Shown here: in pieces, positions 7,153 to 16,836 of the stretch | How positions within the stretch are numbered: the stretch's first letter is position 1 | Layout of the letters: each line of letters starts with the position of its first letter | DNA from: Streptomyces sp. cf386 | Lineage (GTDB): Bacteria; Actinomycetota; Actinomycetes; Streptomycetales; Streptomycetaceae | Direction of reading: 5' to 3' | Assembly: GCF_900103585.1 (NCBI RefSeq) | Contig: NZ_FNHV01000017.1 | Coordinates: forward strand, 1-64,000 | DNA length: 64,000 bases | The notes under the pieces: generated by a model | What the model saw: only the letters and a program-made list of their open reading frames with translations | Told to the model about the DNA's origin: nothing | Database searches by the model: none | Made by a program: the position numbers and the translations under genes

Positions 7153-8828
7153 AGCGCCACCGCCGGGGCGAGGGCCGCCCATGGGGCCCGTTCGACGTAG
7201 GCGCGGGACTCGTCGAGGAGGAGGCCCCACTCGGGGGCGGGGGGCTGGGCGCCCAGGCCGAGGAAGCCGAGGGAGGCGAGGGCCAGGGCGATGCCGGGCA
7301 GGCGAAGCAGGGCGTGGCGGGCGACCGGGGCGGCGACGGACGGCAGGACGTGCCGGGTGAGGATCCAGAACGGGGTCGCGCCCATGGCCCGTTGGGCGGT
7401 CAGGAACGCCGACGCCCGTACCTCCTGGACCAGGGCCGCGGCGTGTGCGGACAGCGCCGGCCAGGAGATCAGGGCGACCGCCAGGGCCGCGCCGCCGGTG
7501 CCGGGTCCGGCCGCCGCCGCGACCAGGATGCCGACGATCACCGGGGGCAGGGCGTTGGCGATGTCGGCCGCGCCCGCCGCGACGCCGGGCAGGAAGCCCA
7601 GCGCGAGCGCGACCAGCAGGCTCAGCGCACAGATGGCGGCGGCCGTGCCGACCGTCGAGGCGGCGCCGTGGCCGAGCCGGGCCAGGACGTCGCGGCCGAG
7701 GGCGTCGGTGCCGAGCGGGTGCGCCCAGGAGGGGGCCGTGAGGCGGACGGCCGTGTTCACCGTGTACGGGTCGCGCAGCAGGCCCCAGCCGATGGGCGCG
7801 GCGAGGAGTGCGAAGAGGGCCAACGGGATCGCCGGGTGGGTGCGGACCGGGCGTGCCGGGGGCAGTGTCAGGCCGGCGTCACGCAGGGCCGGGCCCAGCA
7901 GGCGTCGCCGGGTGAGCGCCGCCAGCGCGCCGGCGATCAGGCCGAGCAGCAGCAACGCCAGGACCGAGCCCTGGAGCAGCGGCAGGTCCTGCGACTTGGC
8001 CGCGCCGAGCGCCGTACGGCCGATGCCGGGCACCGCGAACACCATCTCCACCGCGACGGCGCCCCCGGTCAGGCCGACGGCGGCCATCCCGAACTGCGGT
8101 ACCAGCGGCGGCAGTACGCGGCGCAGGGCGGCCCCCGCGATCCGCGCCCGGCTCACCCCCGCACCCCGCCACAGCTCCACCCACCGCTCGTCGAGCACGG
8201 CGGGCAGCGCGTCCGCGACCAGCCGGCCGAGCAGACCGCCCGCCGGGACACCGAGGGCGAGTGCGGGCAGCACCAGATACTCGGGGCCCGCCCAGCCCGC
8301 CGTCGGCAGCCATCCCAGCCACACCCCGCACACCAGCAGCGCGACGGTGGCCAGCAGGAACTCGGGGACGGCGGCCAGCATGGCGGCGAACGCCCCGGCC
8401 GATCCGCGCCCCCGCACCAGCACCGGCGCCACCAGCGCCGCGGCCAGCACGACCGCCACGCCGAGCGCCGCGCCCATCAGGCCCAGCGACACCTGGAGGC
8501 CGGCCACGACGGACGGCAGCACGTCGGTGCCCGACACCCAGGAGGTGCCGAAGTCGCCGCGCAGCAGGTCGGAGGCCCAACTCCCCAGCAGGGAGAGGGG
8601 ACCGGCGTCCAGGCCGAGGTCCTGGCGGATCGCGGACAGGGCCTCCTCGGTCGGCTCCTGCTCGGCCGACCGGGCGCGCAGCACGGTGAGCGCCGGGTCC
8701 CGGTGCGAGAGCCAGGGCAGCAGGCCGACCGTGGCCAGGACGGCGACGAGACAGACGAGGCGGGTCAGGCCGGACGGGCCGACCGACTTCCTTACGGCGA
8801 CACCGACTTGACGTGGGTGGACTCTCAC
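7029..8828 (-). CDS. Fused ABC permease (DppB-DppC in one chain)
   Basis: A 599-residue membrane protein in which two usually separate permeases are joined. The N-terminal half is DppB-like (QDLGLDAGPLSLLGSWASDL, then GMAAVGLTGGAVAVEMVFAV, VPGIGRTALGAAKSQDLPLL). The C-terminal half is DppC-like (HPLGTDALGRDVLARLGHGA; EAA-loop region VRASAFLTAQRAMGATPFWI; then LASLGFLGLGAQPPAPEWGL). Standard family members are each about 300 residues, so the length is that of two units. GTG 8828 overlaps the SBP stop (GTGA), which couples translation. The import direction follows from the partner lipoprotein. The substrate is unproven. Confidence 0.9.
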   Translation of the reverse strand: MRVHPRQVGVAVRKSVGPSGLTRLVCLVAVLATVGLLPWLSHRDPALTVLRARSAEQEPTEEALSAIRQDLGLDAGPLSLLGSWASDLLRGDFGTSWVSGTDVLPSVVAGLQVSLGLMGAALGVAVVLAAALVAPVLVRGRGSAGAFAAMLAAVPEFLLATVALLVCGVWLGWLPTAGWAGPEYLVLPALALGVPAGGLLGRLVADALPAVLDERWVELWRGAGVSRARIAGAALRRVLPPLVPQFGMAAVGLTGGAVAVEMVFAVPGIGRTALGAAKSQDLPLLQGSVLALLLLGLIAGALAALTRRRLLGPALRDAGLTLPPARPVRTHPAIPLALFALLAAPIGWGLLRDPYTVNTAVRLTAPSWAHPLGTDALGRDVLARLGHGAASTVGTAAAICALSLLVALALGFLPGVAAGAADIANALPPVIVGILVAAAAGPGTGGAALAVALISWPALSAHAAALVQEVRASAFLTAQRAMGATPFWILTRHVLPSVAAPVARHALLRLPGIALALASLGFLGLGAQPPAPEWGLLLDESRAYVERAPWAALAPAVALALLAGLAVTGAAAVQGRGTRRPNRTAPIDRAARKEPPVAA

Positions 8829-10342
8829 TTGACGTACGTGTCCATGGTGACGAGTTCACGCTCGCGCGGGTCGTGAGCCGCGTTCACCACACTGTCGGCG
8901 TCACCCTGGATCACCCGCTCGTGGAGCATCGGCAGCGCCGCGTCCTGGGCGAGTACGGCCGCCTCGGCCGCGATGACCGCCTTGCGGCGGGCGTCGCCGA
9001 CCTCGGCGTCGGAGGCCTTCCGCAGGGCCCCGTCCACCTTGTCATCGGCGAACTGCGACAGGTTGAAGGTGCCGTCGGAGGCGAAGTCGCTGTAGAGGTA
9101 CGCGGCCGGGTCGCCGGAGTCGAGGACGGTGGCGCGGGAGAGGACGAACGCGTCGAACCTGCCCGCCAGGGCGTCGGCCTCGATGTTGGTGTACTCGCGG
9201 ACGTCCAGTTTCACCTTGAACCCGGCCTTCTGGAGCTGCTGTTGCAGCGTGGCCGCGACCTCGGGCATCTCGGCCCGGTCGGTGTACGTCCCGATGGTGA
9301 TCGCCTCGCCGTTCGGCCTGCCCGCCTCGGCGGCCCGCGTCACCGGCCCCCGCAGCTCGGCCGCCCACGGCAGCGCGGGGCCGAGCAGCCCCTCGGCGAC
9401 ATCGGCGCGACCCTCGTACACGCCCTGCACGATCGCCTCGGCGTCGATCGCCTCGCGGGCGGCGGCCCGCAGCGAGGCGTCCTTGAAGGCGCCCTTGCCG
9501 GTGTTGAGATACAGGGTGTTGGTGCGCGGCATCGGCACCTCGGTGATCAGGTCCTGATCGAGCACCGAGGCCTGCGAGACCGGTATCGCCTCGACGATGT
9601 CGGCCTCGCCGCTGCGCAGCGCCGCCGCACGGGCGGTGCCGTCGGGGACGAACGTCACGTCGATGCCCGGGGCCTTGGCCTTGCCGCCCCAGTAGGCGTC
9701 GTAGCGGTCGAGGGTGGCGGAGGCGGTGCCGCCCACCTTCGTGAGCTCGAAGGGGCCGGTGCCCGCGCCGACGGGGTTCACGGCCTTGCCCCGGTACGCC
9801 TTGGCCGCCAGGACCGACAGCTGCGGGGAGCTGAGCCGCTGCGGGACCAAGGGGTCCTCGGTGGCGGTCGTGACGGTGACGGTGTCGGCGTCCTCGGCCT
9901 TCGCGGTCAGGTCGACGCCGTCGAGGATGCGGGGCTTGGGGGAGGCGGTGGCCGCCTTGGTGAGGGAGCGTACGACCGCCTCGGCGTCCAGCTTCGTGCC
10001 GTCGTGGAAGGTGACGCCGTCGCGTATCTCGAAGGTCCAGGTGCGGCCGGACTGCTGCCACTTGGTGGCGAGCGAGGGCTTGGCGTCGCCGTCCGCGTCC
10101 AGCTTCACCAGGGTCTCGGCCGTCGACCAGCGGGACAGCTTGAACGCGTCGTCGGAGAGAGGGGACAGCCCGGAGCGCGGGGGCTGCATCATCGCGACAC
10201 GGATGCGTCGGCCGTCCGCCCCCGCGTCCGTGGACGACTCCGCTCCGGCGAAGCAGCCGGTGAGCAGTGCGGAGGCCGCGGTGGCGGCGGTGACGGCACG
10301 GATGGCGGTGACGGGGAGCAGACGGCGGGCGGGCAGGCGCAC
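8825..10342 (-). CDS. ABC transporter substrate-binding lipoprotein (SBP family 5)
   Basis: A 505-residue extracytoplasmic binding protein. Residues 1-30 form a lipoprotein signal (AATAASALLTGCF, lipobox LTGC). The body matches the peptide/nickel family SBP_bac_5: FKLSRWSTAETLVKLDADG near the start, RDGVTFHDGTKLDAEAVVRS as the family signature, and TLYLNTGKGAFKDASLRAAA in the middle. GTG 10342 is preceded by GGAGGG at good spacing. It is the first gene of the importer operon, about 57 bp from a Zur-like box, so the cargo could be a zinc-chelating peptide or metal complex rather than a nutrient peptide. Confidence 0.92.
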   Translation of the reverse strand: MRLPARRLLPVTAIRAVTAATAASALLTGCFAGAESSTDAGADGRRIRVAMMQPPRSGLSPLSDDAFKLSRWSTAETLVKLDADGDAKPSLATKWQQSGRTWTFEIRDGVTFHDGTKLDAEAVVRSLTKAATASPKPRILDGVDLTAKAEDADTVTVTTATEDPLVPQRLSSPQLSVLAAKAYRGKAVNPVGAGTGPFELTKVGGTASATLDRYDAYWGGKAKAPGIDVTFVPDGTARAAALRSGEADIVEAIPVSQASVLDQDLITEVPMPRTNTLYLNTGKGAFKDASLRAAAREAIDAEAIVQGVYEGRADVAEGLLGPALPWAAELRGPVTRAAEAGRPNGEAITIGTYTDRAEMPEVAATLQQQLQKAGFKVKLDVREYTNIEADALAGRFDAFVLSRATVLDSGDPAAYLYSDFASDGTFNLSQFADDKVDGALRKASDAEVGDARRKAVIAAEAAVLAQDAALPMLHERVIQGDADSVVNAAHDPRERELVTMDTYVK

Positions 10343-10398
10343 GGAACCCTCCGGGTAAAGGGGTGGTCAAGAGAGCGGTTGCTGTGACCGTAGCATGA

Positions 10399-10413
10399 TG
10401 ACAATCATTTCCA
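10399..10413. promoter_or_regulatory. Candidate Zur box
   Basis: Read on the minus strand the 15-mer is TGGAAATGATTGTCA, matching 13 of 15 bases of the actinobacterial Zur box TGAAAATGATTTTCA as I recall it. It is notably AT-rich for this genome and lies in the 111-bp gap between the divergent importer operon (start 10342) and the FAD monooxygenase (start 10454). Zinc-dependent repression of one or both is inferred. Confidence 0.6.
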
Positions 10414-10453
10414 ATAATCAGAGTGTGTCGTTGCGGAGGCCCGCAGGGCGCGG

Positions 10454-12034
10454 ATGATGGATCTCATGCAGCCCGACATGCCGGCGCCCGGCGCCGAGGT
10501 GGAGGTACTGATCGTCGGGGGCGGGCCCGTCGGGCTCACCGCCCGGGCGCTGCTCCAACGCTGGGGCGTGCGGGTCCTCTTGGTCGAGAAACATCGGGAG
10601 CTGTCTCCGTTCCCCCGCTCCCGGCTGGTCAACGTGCGCTCGATGGAGATCTTCCGTCAGCTCGAACTCGCCGAGCGGATCACCGCCGCCGCGTTCGCGC
10701 CGGAGTACGGCCGTATCCGCTTCCGTGACACCCTGCACGCCCCCGACTTCGCCTCGGCGGCGATGATCGGGGTCAACGCGCCGGTGCCCGAGAGCCCCGT
10801 GATCGGCGTGGTCACCTCGCAGGACCGGCTGGAGCCCACCCTGCTCGACGCGGCGGACTCTCAGATGCTGTTCGGTGTCGAACTTCTCGACCTGGCCGAA
10901 GCGGACGAGCATGTCGAGGCCCGGCTCCTCGACCGCCGGAGCGGTGCGGAGACCCAGGTCCGCGCCCGATACGTACTCGCCGCCGACGGCGCGAACTCCA
11001 CCGTCCGTGGGCTGTTGGGCATCGACACCACGGGCCCGGGCGCGGTGGGCCGCGTCACCACCGTCGTCTTCGACGCCCCCCTCGACCACTGGTCCGCCAA
11101 GCAGCCCGCCGGTGTCTACCTCACCTCACAGGGCTCGTTCCTGCCGCTGTACCCCGAGGGAGGCTGGGCCTGGTTCGTGCCCACCCCCGAGGACACCGAG
11201 GGCGCCGACTGGCCGGGCCTTGTCGCGCGCTCCCTCGGCGCCGACGTGGACGTCGACGTGCTGCGGGTGCAGCACTGGGTGGTGAACGCGTTCGTCGCCG
11301 CGCGCTTCCGCCACGGTCGGATCCTGCTGGCCGGCGACGCCGCACACGCGATCCCGCCCGCCGGCGGCCTGGGCATGAACGTCGGTGTCGCCGATGTGCA
11401 CAACCTCTGCTGGAAGCTGGCGGGCGTACTGCGCGGTTGGGCCGGACCGGGCCTGCTGGACACCTACGAGACGGAACGACAACCCGTCGCCCACCGGACC
11501 CTCGGCCAGGCCGTGGAGAACTCCAAGCTGCTGTTCCAAGTACAGGACGTGCGCCGCGAGCAGCTACGAGCGGGCGCGGCACGGGCATCGGACCGTATCG
11601 AACCGCCGTGGTCGGAGCAGTACTTCGCACAACTCGGCCTCGTGCTCGGCGTCGCCTACCGCTCCGCCGCCGTCCTGACCGACGACGGCGCTCCGGTCGA
11701 GCCGTCGGGCACGGGCACGACCTATCTCCCCACGGCGACACCGGGCCACCGGATGCCGCATCTCTGGCTCACGGACGGCCGCTCCACGCTCGACGTCCTC
11801 GGCGCATGGTTCACCCTGCTCACCCCGGACCCCACCCACTGGGAGTCCCGCCCCACCGGTCCCTGGCCGCTGCGCGTCGAACCCCTCCCCGACGAGCACG
11901 CCGACCTCTGGGGCCTCGGCCCGCACGGAGCCCTGCTCGTCCGCCCCGACGGCCACTCCGCCGCCCGCTGGAGGGACGGCCCACCGGGCGACGCCACGCT
12001 GACCGACGCCCTCGCCGCCGTCACCTCCCGCTGA
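10454..12034 (+). CDS. FAD-dependent monooxygenase (PheA/TfdB aromatic hydroxylase type)
   Basis: A 526-residue flavoprotein hydroxylase. GXGXXG-type motif VLIVGGGPVGLTARALLQRW at about residues 18-37 binds ADP. The second FAD motif is GRILLAGDAAHAIPPAGG, and the family C-terminal thioredoxin-like region is reduced. Such enzymes add oxygen to phenolic or polyketide aromatics using NAD(P)H. It may start at ATG 10454, 10457 or 10466; none has a strong Shine-Dalgarno sequence. It is divergent from the importer across the Zur-like box. No aromatic ring-cleavage gene is next to it, so its substrate is unknown. Confidence 0.88.
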   Translation: MMDLMQPDMPAPGAEVEVLIVGGGPVGLTARALLQRWGVRVLLVEKHRELSPFPRSRLVNVRSMEIFRQLELAERITAAAFAPEYGRIRFRDTLHAPDFASAAMIGVNAPVPESPVIGVVTSQDRLEPTLLDAADSQMLFGVELLDLAEADEHVEARLLDRRSGAETQVRARYVLAADGANSTVRGLLGIDTTGPGAVGRVTTVVFDAPLDHWSAKQPAGVYLTSQGSFLPLYPEGGWAWFVPTPEDTEGADWPGLVARSLGADVDVDVLRVQHWVVNAFVAARFRHGRILLAGDAAHAIPPAGGLGMNVGVADVHNLCWKLAGVLRGWAGPGLLDTYETERQPVAHRTLGQAVENSKLLFQVQDVRREQLRAGAARASDRIEPPWSEQYFAQLGLVLGVAYRSAAVLTDDGAPVEPSGTGTTYLPTATPGHRMPHLWLTDGRSTLDVLGAWFTLLTPDPTHWESRPTGPWPLRVEPLPDEHADLWGLGPHGALLVRPDGHSAARWRDGPPGDATLTDALAAVTSR

Positions 12035-12066
12035 TCGAGTCCCGCTGGTCGAGAGGCTCGGCACGG

Positions 12067-13263
12067 CTACAGCCGCGCCGCCTTCAACGCCATGTGCAGC
12101 AGCAGCCGGTCCTCGCCGTCGTCCAGGTCCAGGCCCGTGAGCTGCTCGACGCGGGAGAGGCGGTAGTACAGGGTCTGGCGGTGGATGCCGAGTTCGGCGG
12201 CGGTGCGGCCGGCCTGGCCCGCGCAGTCGAGGTAGGCCTCGGCGGTGCGGGCGAGTTCCCGGTGGGCGGGGGAAAGGAGCGGGGCCACCGCTGGGTCGTG
12301 CACCGGCTGCGGGGAGAGCGAGGTCAGCAGGCGGTACGGCCCGATGCGCGACCACTCGGCCACCGGGCCGAGCCGGGGTTCCGCCAGCGCCGCGCGCGCC
12401 GCGGCCGACGCCTCCTGCCAGACGGTGCTCAGCTCGGCGAGACCGGCGCGGGGTTCGCCGAGGCCGGCCGCCACCTGGGCCCGGCCCTGCGGGAGGGGCC
12501 CGGCGGCCGGGCTCTCCTTCAGCAGCCGGGACGCCGCCGCCAGCGCCGCCGTCCGCACCTCGGGCGAGCGCAGCCGTACGAGCACCGCCAGGCTCTGCCC
12601 CGTCGCCCCCCACGGGACCGTGCACAGCGCGGTGGCATGCGGCACCGTCCGCACGGACGGGGCGTCGTCGGGGTCGGCCGACGGCCAGGGGGCCACGCAG
12701 ACCACCGTATGGACGCCGTCCGCGCGTGAGCCGAGCGCCGTGCGCAGCTCGGCGACGGCCATGTCCCCCGGCCAGCCGCGCTCGGCGGTCAGCGCGGCCC
12801 GCAGCTCCCGGCTGAGGTCCGCCCCGTGCTGTGCCTCGTCCGCGAGCAGGGCGCCGATGCGGGCGGTCACCTCCATGGCGGCCGTCAACTGCTGGTCGGT
12901 CGGGCCCGGCTCGTCCTCCAGGAGCCAGACGTAGCCCAGCACCACACCCCGATGGCGTACGGGGAGACAGATGCGTCCGCGATAGACCCCCGCCTCCGGG
13001 GTGGGCGGGATCCGTACCGGGCCGGTGGCGCGCGTGATGCCGAAGCCCTCGAACCAGGTGCGCACGGCCGCCGTCGAGCGGCGGGTCAGGATCGAGCGGG
13101 TGCGCACGGGGTCCAGGGCCGACGCGTCGAGCTCGCCCTCGCTGTCGTAGGCACCGAAGGCGATCAGCTCGAAGTCCCGGTTCTCCAGGGTCGCGGGCAC
13201 GCCCAGCAGCTCCGAGATCTCGTCGACCAGCTCCTGGTAGTCACCCTTGAATTCCGACGTCAC
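12067..13263 (-). CDS. PucR/CdaR-type transcriptional activator, probable proline-catabolism regulator
   Basis: About 398 residues. The N-terminal part resembles a GAF-like sensing region (GVVLGYVWLLEDEPGPTDQQ). The C-terminal PucR helix-turn-helix is clear (AELGIHRQTLYYRLSRVEQL then DLDDGEDRLLLHMALKAA). It is divergent from proline dehydrogenase and P5C dehydrogenase, the usual setting of a PucR activator of proline use. I favour GTG 13263, 9 nt after GGGAG. In-frame ATGs at 13281 and 13302 would add codons with poor third-position GC. It ends 32 bp from the convergent monooxygenase, with no obvious hairpin between. Confidence 0.88.
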   Translation of the reverse strand: MTSEFKGDYQELVDEISELLGVPATLENRDFELIAFGAYDSEGELDASALDPVRTRSILTRRSTAAVRTWFEGFGITRATGPVRIPPTPEAGVYRGRICLPVRHRGVVLGYVWLLEDEPGPTDQQLTAAMEVTARIGALLADEAQHGADLSRELRAALTAERGWPGDMAVAELRTALGSRADGVHTVVCVAPWPSADPDDAPSVRTVPHATALCTVPWGATGQSLAVLVRLRSPEVRTAALAAASRLLKESPAAGPLPQGRAQVAAGLGEPRAGLAELSTVWQEASAAARAALAEPRLGPVAEWSRIGPYRLLTSLSPQPVHDPAVAPLLSPAHRELARTAEAYLDCAGQAGRTAAELGIHRQTLYYRLSRVEQLTGLDLDDGEDRLLLHMALKAARL

Positions 13264-13409
13264 TCTGGCATTCTCCCGCATTTCCCAAGGGCCTTCATAC
13301 ATCTGTCTGAGATCTGCGGCACGGATGCGTGACAGCTGTCGATGGCCGACGATCGGAGGGATCCTTAGGTTTCACGGTGGTTCTATCTGCTGGTTTGTGG
13401 AGGTGCCCC

Positions 13410-14336
13410 GTGCTGGGTCCCGTGATTCTTGCCGCGTCGCGCAGCGACCGGATGCGACGCCTGATCTCGGCGGCACCGGTGACCAAGCAGGTCGTCGACC
13501 GGTTCATCCCCGGCGAGACCGTCGACGAGATCGTGCCGATCATCGAGGACCTCACCGGCAAGGGCCTGGAGCTGACGATGGACGTCGTCGGCGAGGACAT
13601 CACCCGCCCCGAACAGGCCACGCTCGCCCGGGACGCCTATCTGCGACTGGTCGACCGGATCAAGGACCTCGGGCTCGGCGAACGCGTCGAGATGTCCGTG
13701 AAGCTGTCCATGTTCGGGCAGGCGCTGGAGGGCGGCCACGAACTGGCCCTCGCCAATGTCCGCCCGGTCGTCGAGGCCGCCGCCGCCATCGGTACGACGG
13801 TCACGCTCGACGCCGAGGACCACACCACCCTCGACTCGATGTTCGCCATCCACGAGGAACTGCGCCGCGACTTCCCGCAGACCGGCTGCGTCATCCAGGC
13901 CTACCTCTTCCGCACCGAGGCCGACGCCCGCCGCCTCGCGGAGAACGGCAGCCGGGTACGGCTCGTCAAGGGCGCCTACAAGGAGCCTGCCGAGGTCGCC
14001 TACCAGCAGAAACACGAGATCGACAAGGCGTACGTGCGGATCCTGAAGGTTCTGATGGAGGGCGCCGGGTACCCGATGATCGGGTCCCACGACCCGCGTC
14101 TGATCTCCGTCGCCCAGGAGCTCGCGCGACGCGCCGGGCGAAAGCTCGACGAGTACGAGTTCCAGATGCTGTACGGCATCCGCAGCGACGAGCACCTGCG
14201 GCTGGCCGCGGAGGGCCACCGCATGCGCGTGTACACCGCCTACGGCACCGACTGGTACGGCTACTTCATGCGCAGGCTCGCTGAGAAGCCGGCCAACCTG
14301 CGGTTCTTCGTCCGAAGCATGATCACCAAGGGCTGA
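13410..14336 (+). CDS. Proline dehydrogenase
   Basis: A membrane-associated FAD enzyme that oxidises L-proline to pyrroline-5-carboxylate. The 308 residues are the short monofunctional form seen in actinobacteria, a TIM barrel without the PutA DNA-binding and P5CDH parts. Motifs include VEMSVKLSMFG, TLDAEDHTTLDSMFAIHEEL, RLVKGAYKEP, MIGSHDPRLI and the C-terminal substrate helix FQMLYGIRSDEH with YGTDWYGYFMRRLAEKPAN. GTG 13410 follows GGAGG by 6 nt. The P5C dehydrogenase gene is 36 bp downstream, so the two steps to glutamate are one operon. Confidence 0.95.
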   Translation: MLGPVILAASRSDRMRRLISAAPVTKQVVDRFIPGETVDEIVPIIEDLTGKGLELTMDVVGEDITRPEQATLARDAYLRLVDRIKDLGLGERVEMSVKLSMFGQALEGGHELALANVRPVVEAAAAIGTTVTLDAEDHTTLDSMFAIHEELRRDFPQTGCVIQAYLFRTEADARRLAENGSRVRLVKGAYKEPAEVAYQQKHEIDKAYVRILKVLMEGAGYPMIGSHDPRLISVAQELARRAGRKLDEYEFQMLYGIRSDEHLRLAAEGHRMRVYTAYGTDWYGYFMRRLAEKPANLRFFVRSMITKG

Positions 14337-14372
14337 CCCCGAAACACCGCTCACTAAGGAGTTACGGAAAAC

Positions 14373-16004
<1,632 letters not shown>

Positions 16005-16021
16005 CGGTCGACAACGTGCTT

Positions 16022-16050
16022 GAGGGGCCGGGCGGTTCGCCCGGCCCCTC
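16022..16050 (+). terminator. Terminator after pruA
   Basis: GAGGGGCCGGGCG (16022-16034) pairs perfectly with CGCCCGGCCCCTC (16038-16050) over a 3-nt loop, 17 bp past the pruA stop. It lies between convergent pruA and the DUF5988-like gene and can act on both. Confidence 0.8.
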
Positions 16051-16066
16051 GCCGTCATTCCGGCCC

Positions 16067-16273
16067 CTACTCGGCGATCTCGGTGCGCTCCCACCACTCG
16101 TATACGGGCAGCGCGCCCTCGGGTGTGTCCGTCTGCCGTGAGGTCGGCCTGAAGTGCTCGTATCCCCCGCGGTGCTTGATCTTCACATCCGGGCCGGGGA
16201 GCGGGGTCGGGACGATCCGCTCGGCCAGATCGTCCGGGCCGCCCTTGAGAAACACTTTCACCGTGTCGGTCAT
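16067..16273 (-). CDS. Small DUF5988-like protein
   Basis: A 68-residue soluble protein starting MTDTVKVFLKGGPDDLAERI and ending in an aromatic, acidic tail (VYEWWERTEIAE). The start resembles the actinobacterial DUF5988 family as I recall it; function is unknown. ATG 16273 has GAGGGGA about 11 nt upstream. The longer frame back to 16645 is Arg/Ser-rich, lacks codon bias and crosses an AT-richer promoter-like stretch, so it is not used. The gene stands alone, convergent to pruA. Confidence 0.7.
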   Translation of the reverse strand: MTDTVKVFLKGGPDDLAERIVPTPLPGPDVKIKHRGGYEHFRPTSRQTDTPEGALPVYEWWERTEIAE

Positions 16274-16643
16274 GACCACACCGTTCCCCTCGCCGTCGCG
16301 GTGTGTCCCGTGCCGCGCGGGGGATCGGCGGAGGATCAGCCGAGTGGGCGAGCCTCGAAGCCGCTCGGGCACGGTGCGCAAGTGCAGGTCAGCGGCGTGT
16401 GACCCACTCCACCGTCTCAGATAGTAGGAAGTCCGAGTAATTGTGGAGACAGACGCGCCGTCCTCCCTTAGCTTTGTAGAAGCCGAACGTCTCGCTCGAT
16501 CAAGCGAATGGCGGTCGTGAGCCGGGCCCCGTGCAGGCAACCCCTGCGGCACCGCTCCCCGCCCCTTCCGGCGTCTCGTATCCCCTTTGTGCACCCCCGG
16601 ATTCGGTGTGTGCACTCCAGGATTCCGAAGGAGTCGATTCCTC
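16274..16643. other. 370-bp intergenic region with promoter-like stretch
   Basis: No gene is seen. The stretch 16420-16490 is much less GC-rich than its surroundings (AGATAGTAGGAAGTCCGAG, TTAGCTTTGTAGAAGCC), as expected for divergent promoters of the DUF5988-like gene and the 43-residue protein gene. A 21-bp-period direct repeat lies at its right end. Confidence 0.5.
16588..16627 (+). repeat. Two 21-bp-spaced direct repeats with GTGCAC cores
   Basis: TGTGCACCCCCGGATTCGG (16588-16606) and TGTGCACTCCAGGATTCCG (16609-16627) match at 16 of 19 bases and are 21 bp apart, two helical turns. Each starts with the palindrome GTGCAC. They end right at the ribosome site of the next small gene, so they may be protein-binding sites or 5' UTR elements. 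Confidence 0.6.
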
Positions 16644-16775
16644 ATGGCCGAGACGACCGCCCGCCGTCGAGTCCGTCACATCTCCCGTATGACCGAGTCC
16701 GACCGCAAGAACGCCGCGGCCGCTCTCCAGCGCGCCCTCGACCGCCGTGACAACGGCGGCTCGACCGGCCACTGA
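16644..16775 (+). CDS. 43-residue basic conserved-looking small protein
   Basis: The peptide begins MAETTARRRVRHISRMTESD and ends LDRRDNGGSTGH. It is highly basic with one predicted amphipathic helix (DRKNAAAALQRALDRR). ATG 16644 follows AAGGAG at a 10-nt spacer, and codon third positions are G/C-rich, which supports translation. I know similar short proteins from streptomycete genomes but no function. It is followed by the convergent phosphatase gene. Confidence 0.65.
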   Translation: MAETTARRRVRHISRMTESDRKNAAAALQRALDRRDNGGSTGH

Positions 16776-16836
16776 GCCGCACACCAGCCCGTTTCGACAG
16801 AGCCGGGAGCCGCACCCGCCGGGGTGCGGCGCGGAC

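Noticed and set aside
6823..7230. N-terminal extension of the DppD-like ATPase to 7230
   Set aside because: It reads duplicated permease and ATPase DNA in a wrong frame. TTG 6822 with AAGGAG is supported by the parallel site at 7039.
16067..16645. 192-residue version of the DUF5988-like gene
   Set aside because: The N-terminal two thirds has poor coding bias and crosses a promoter-like stretch; ATG 16273 gives the family-like protein.
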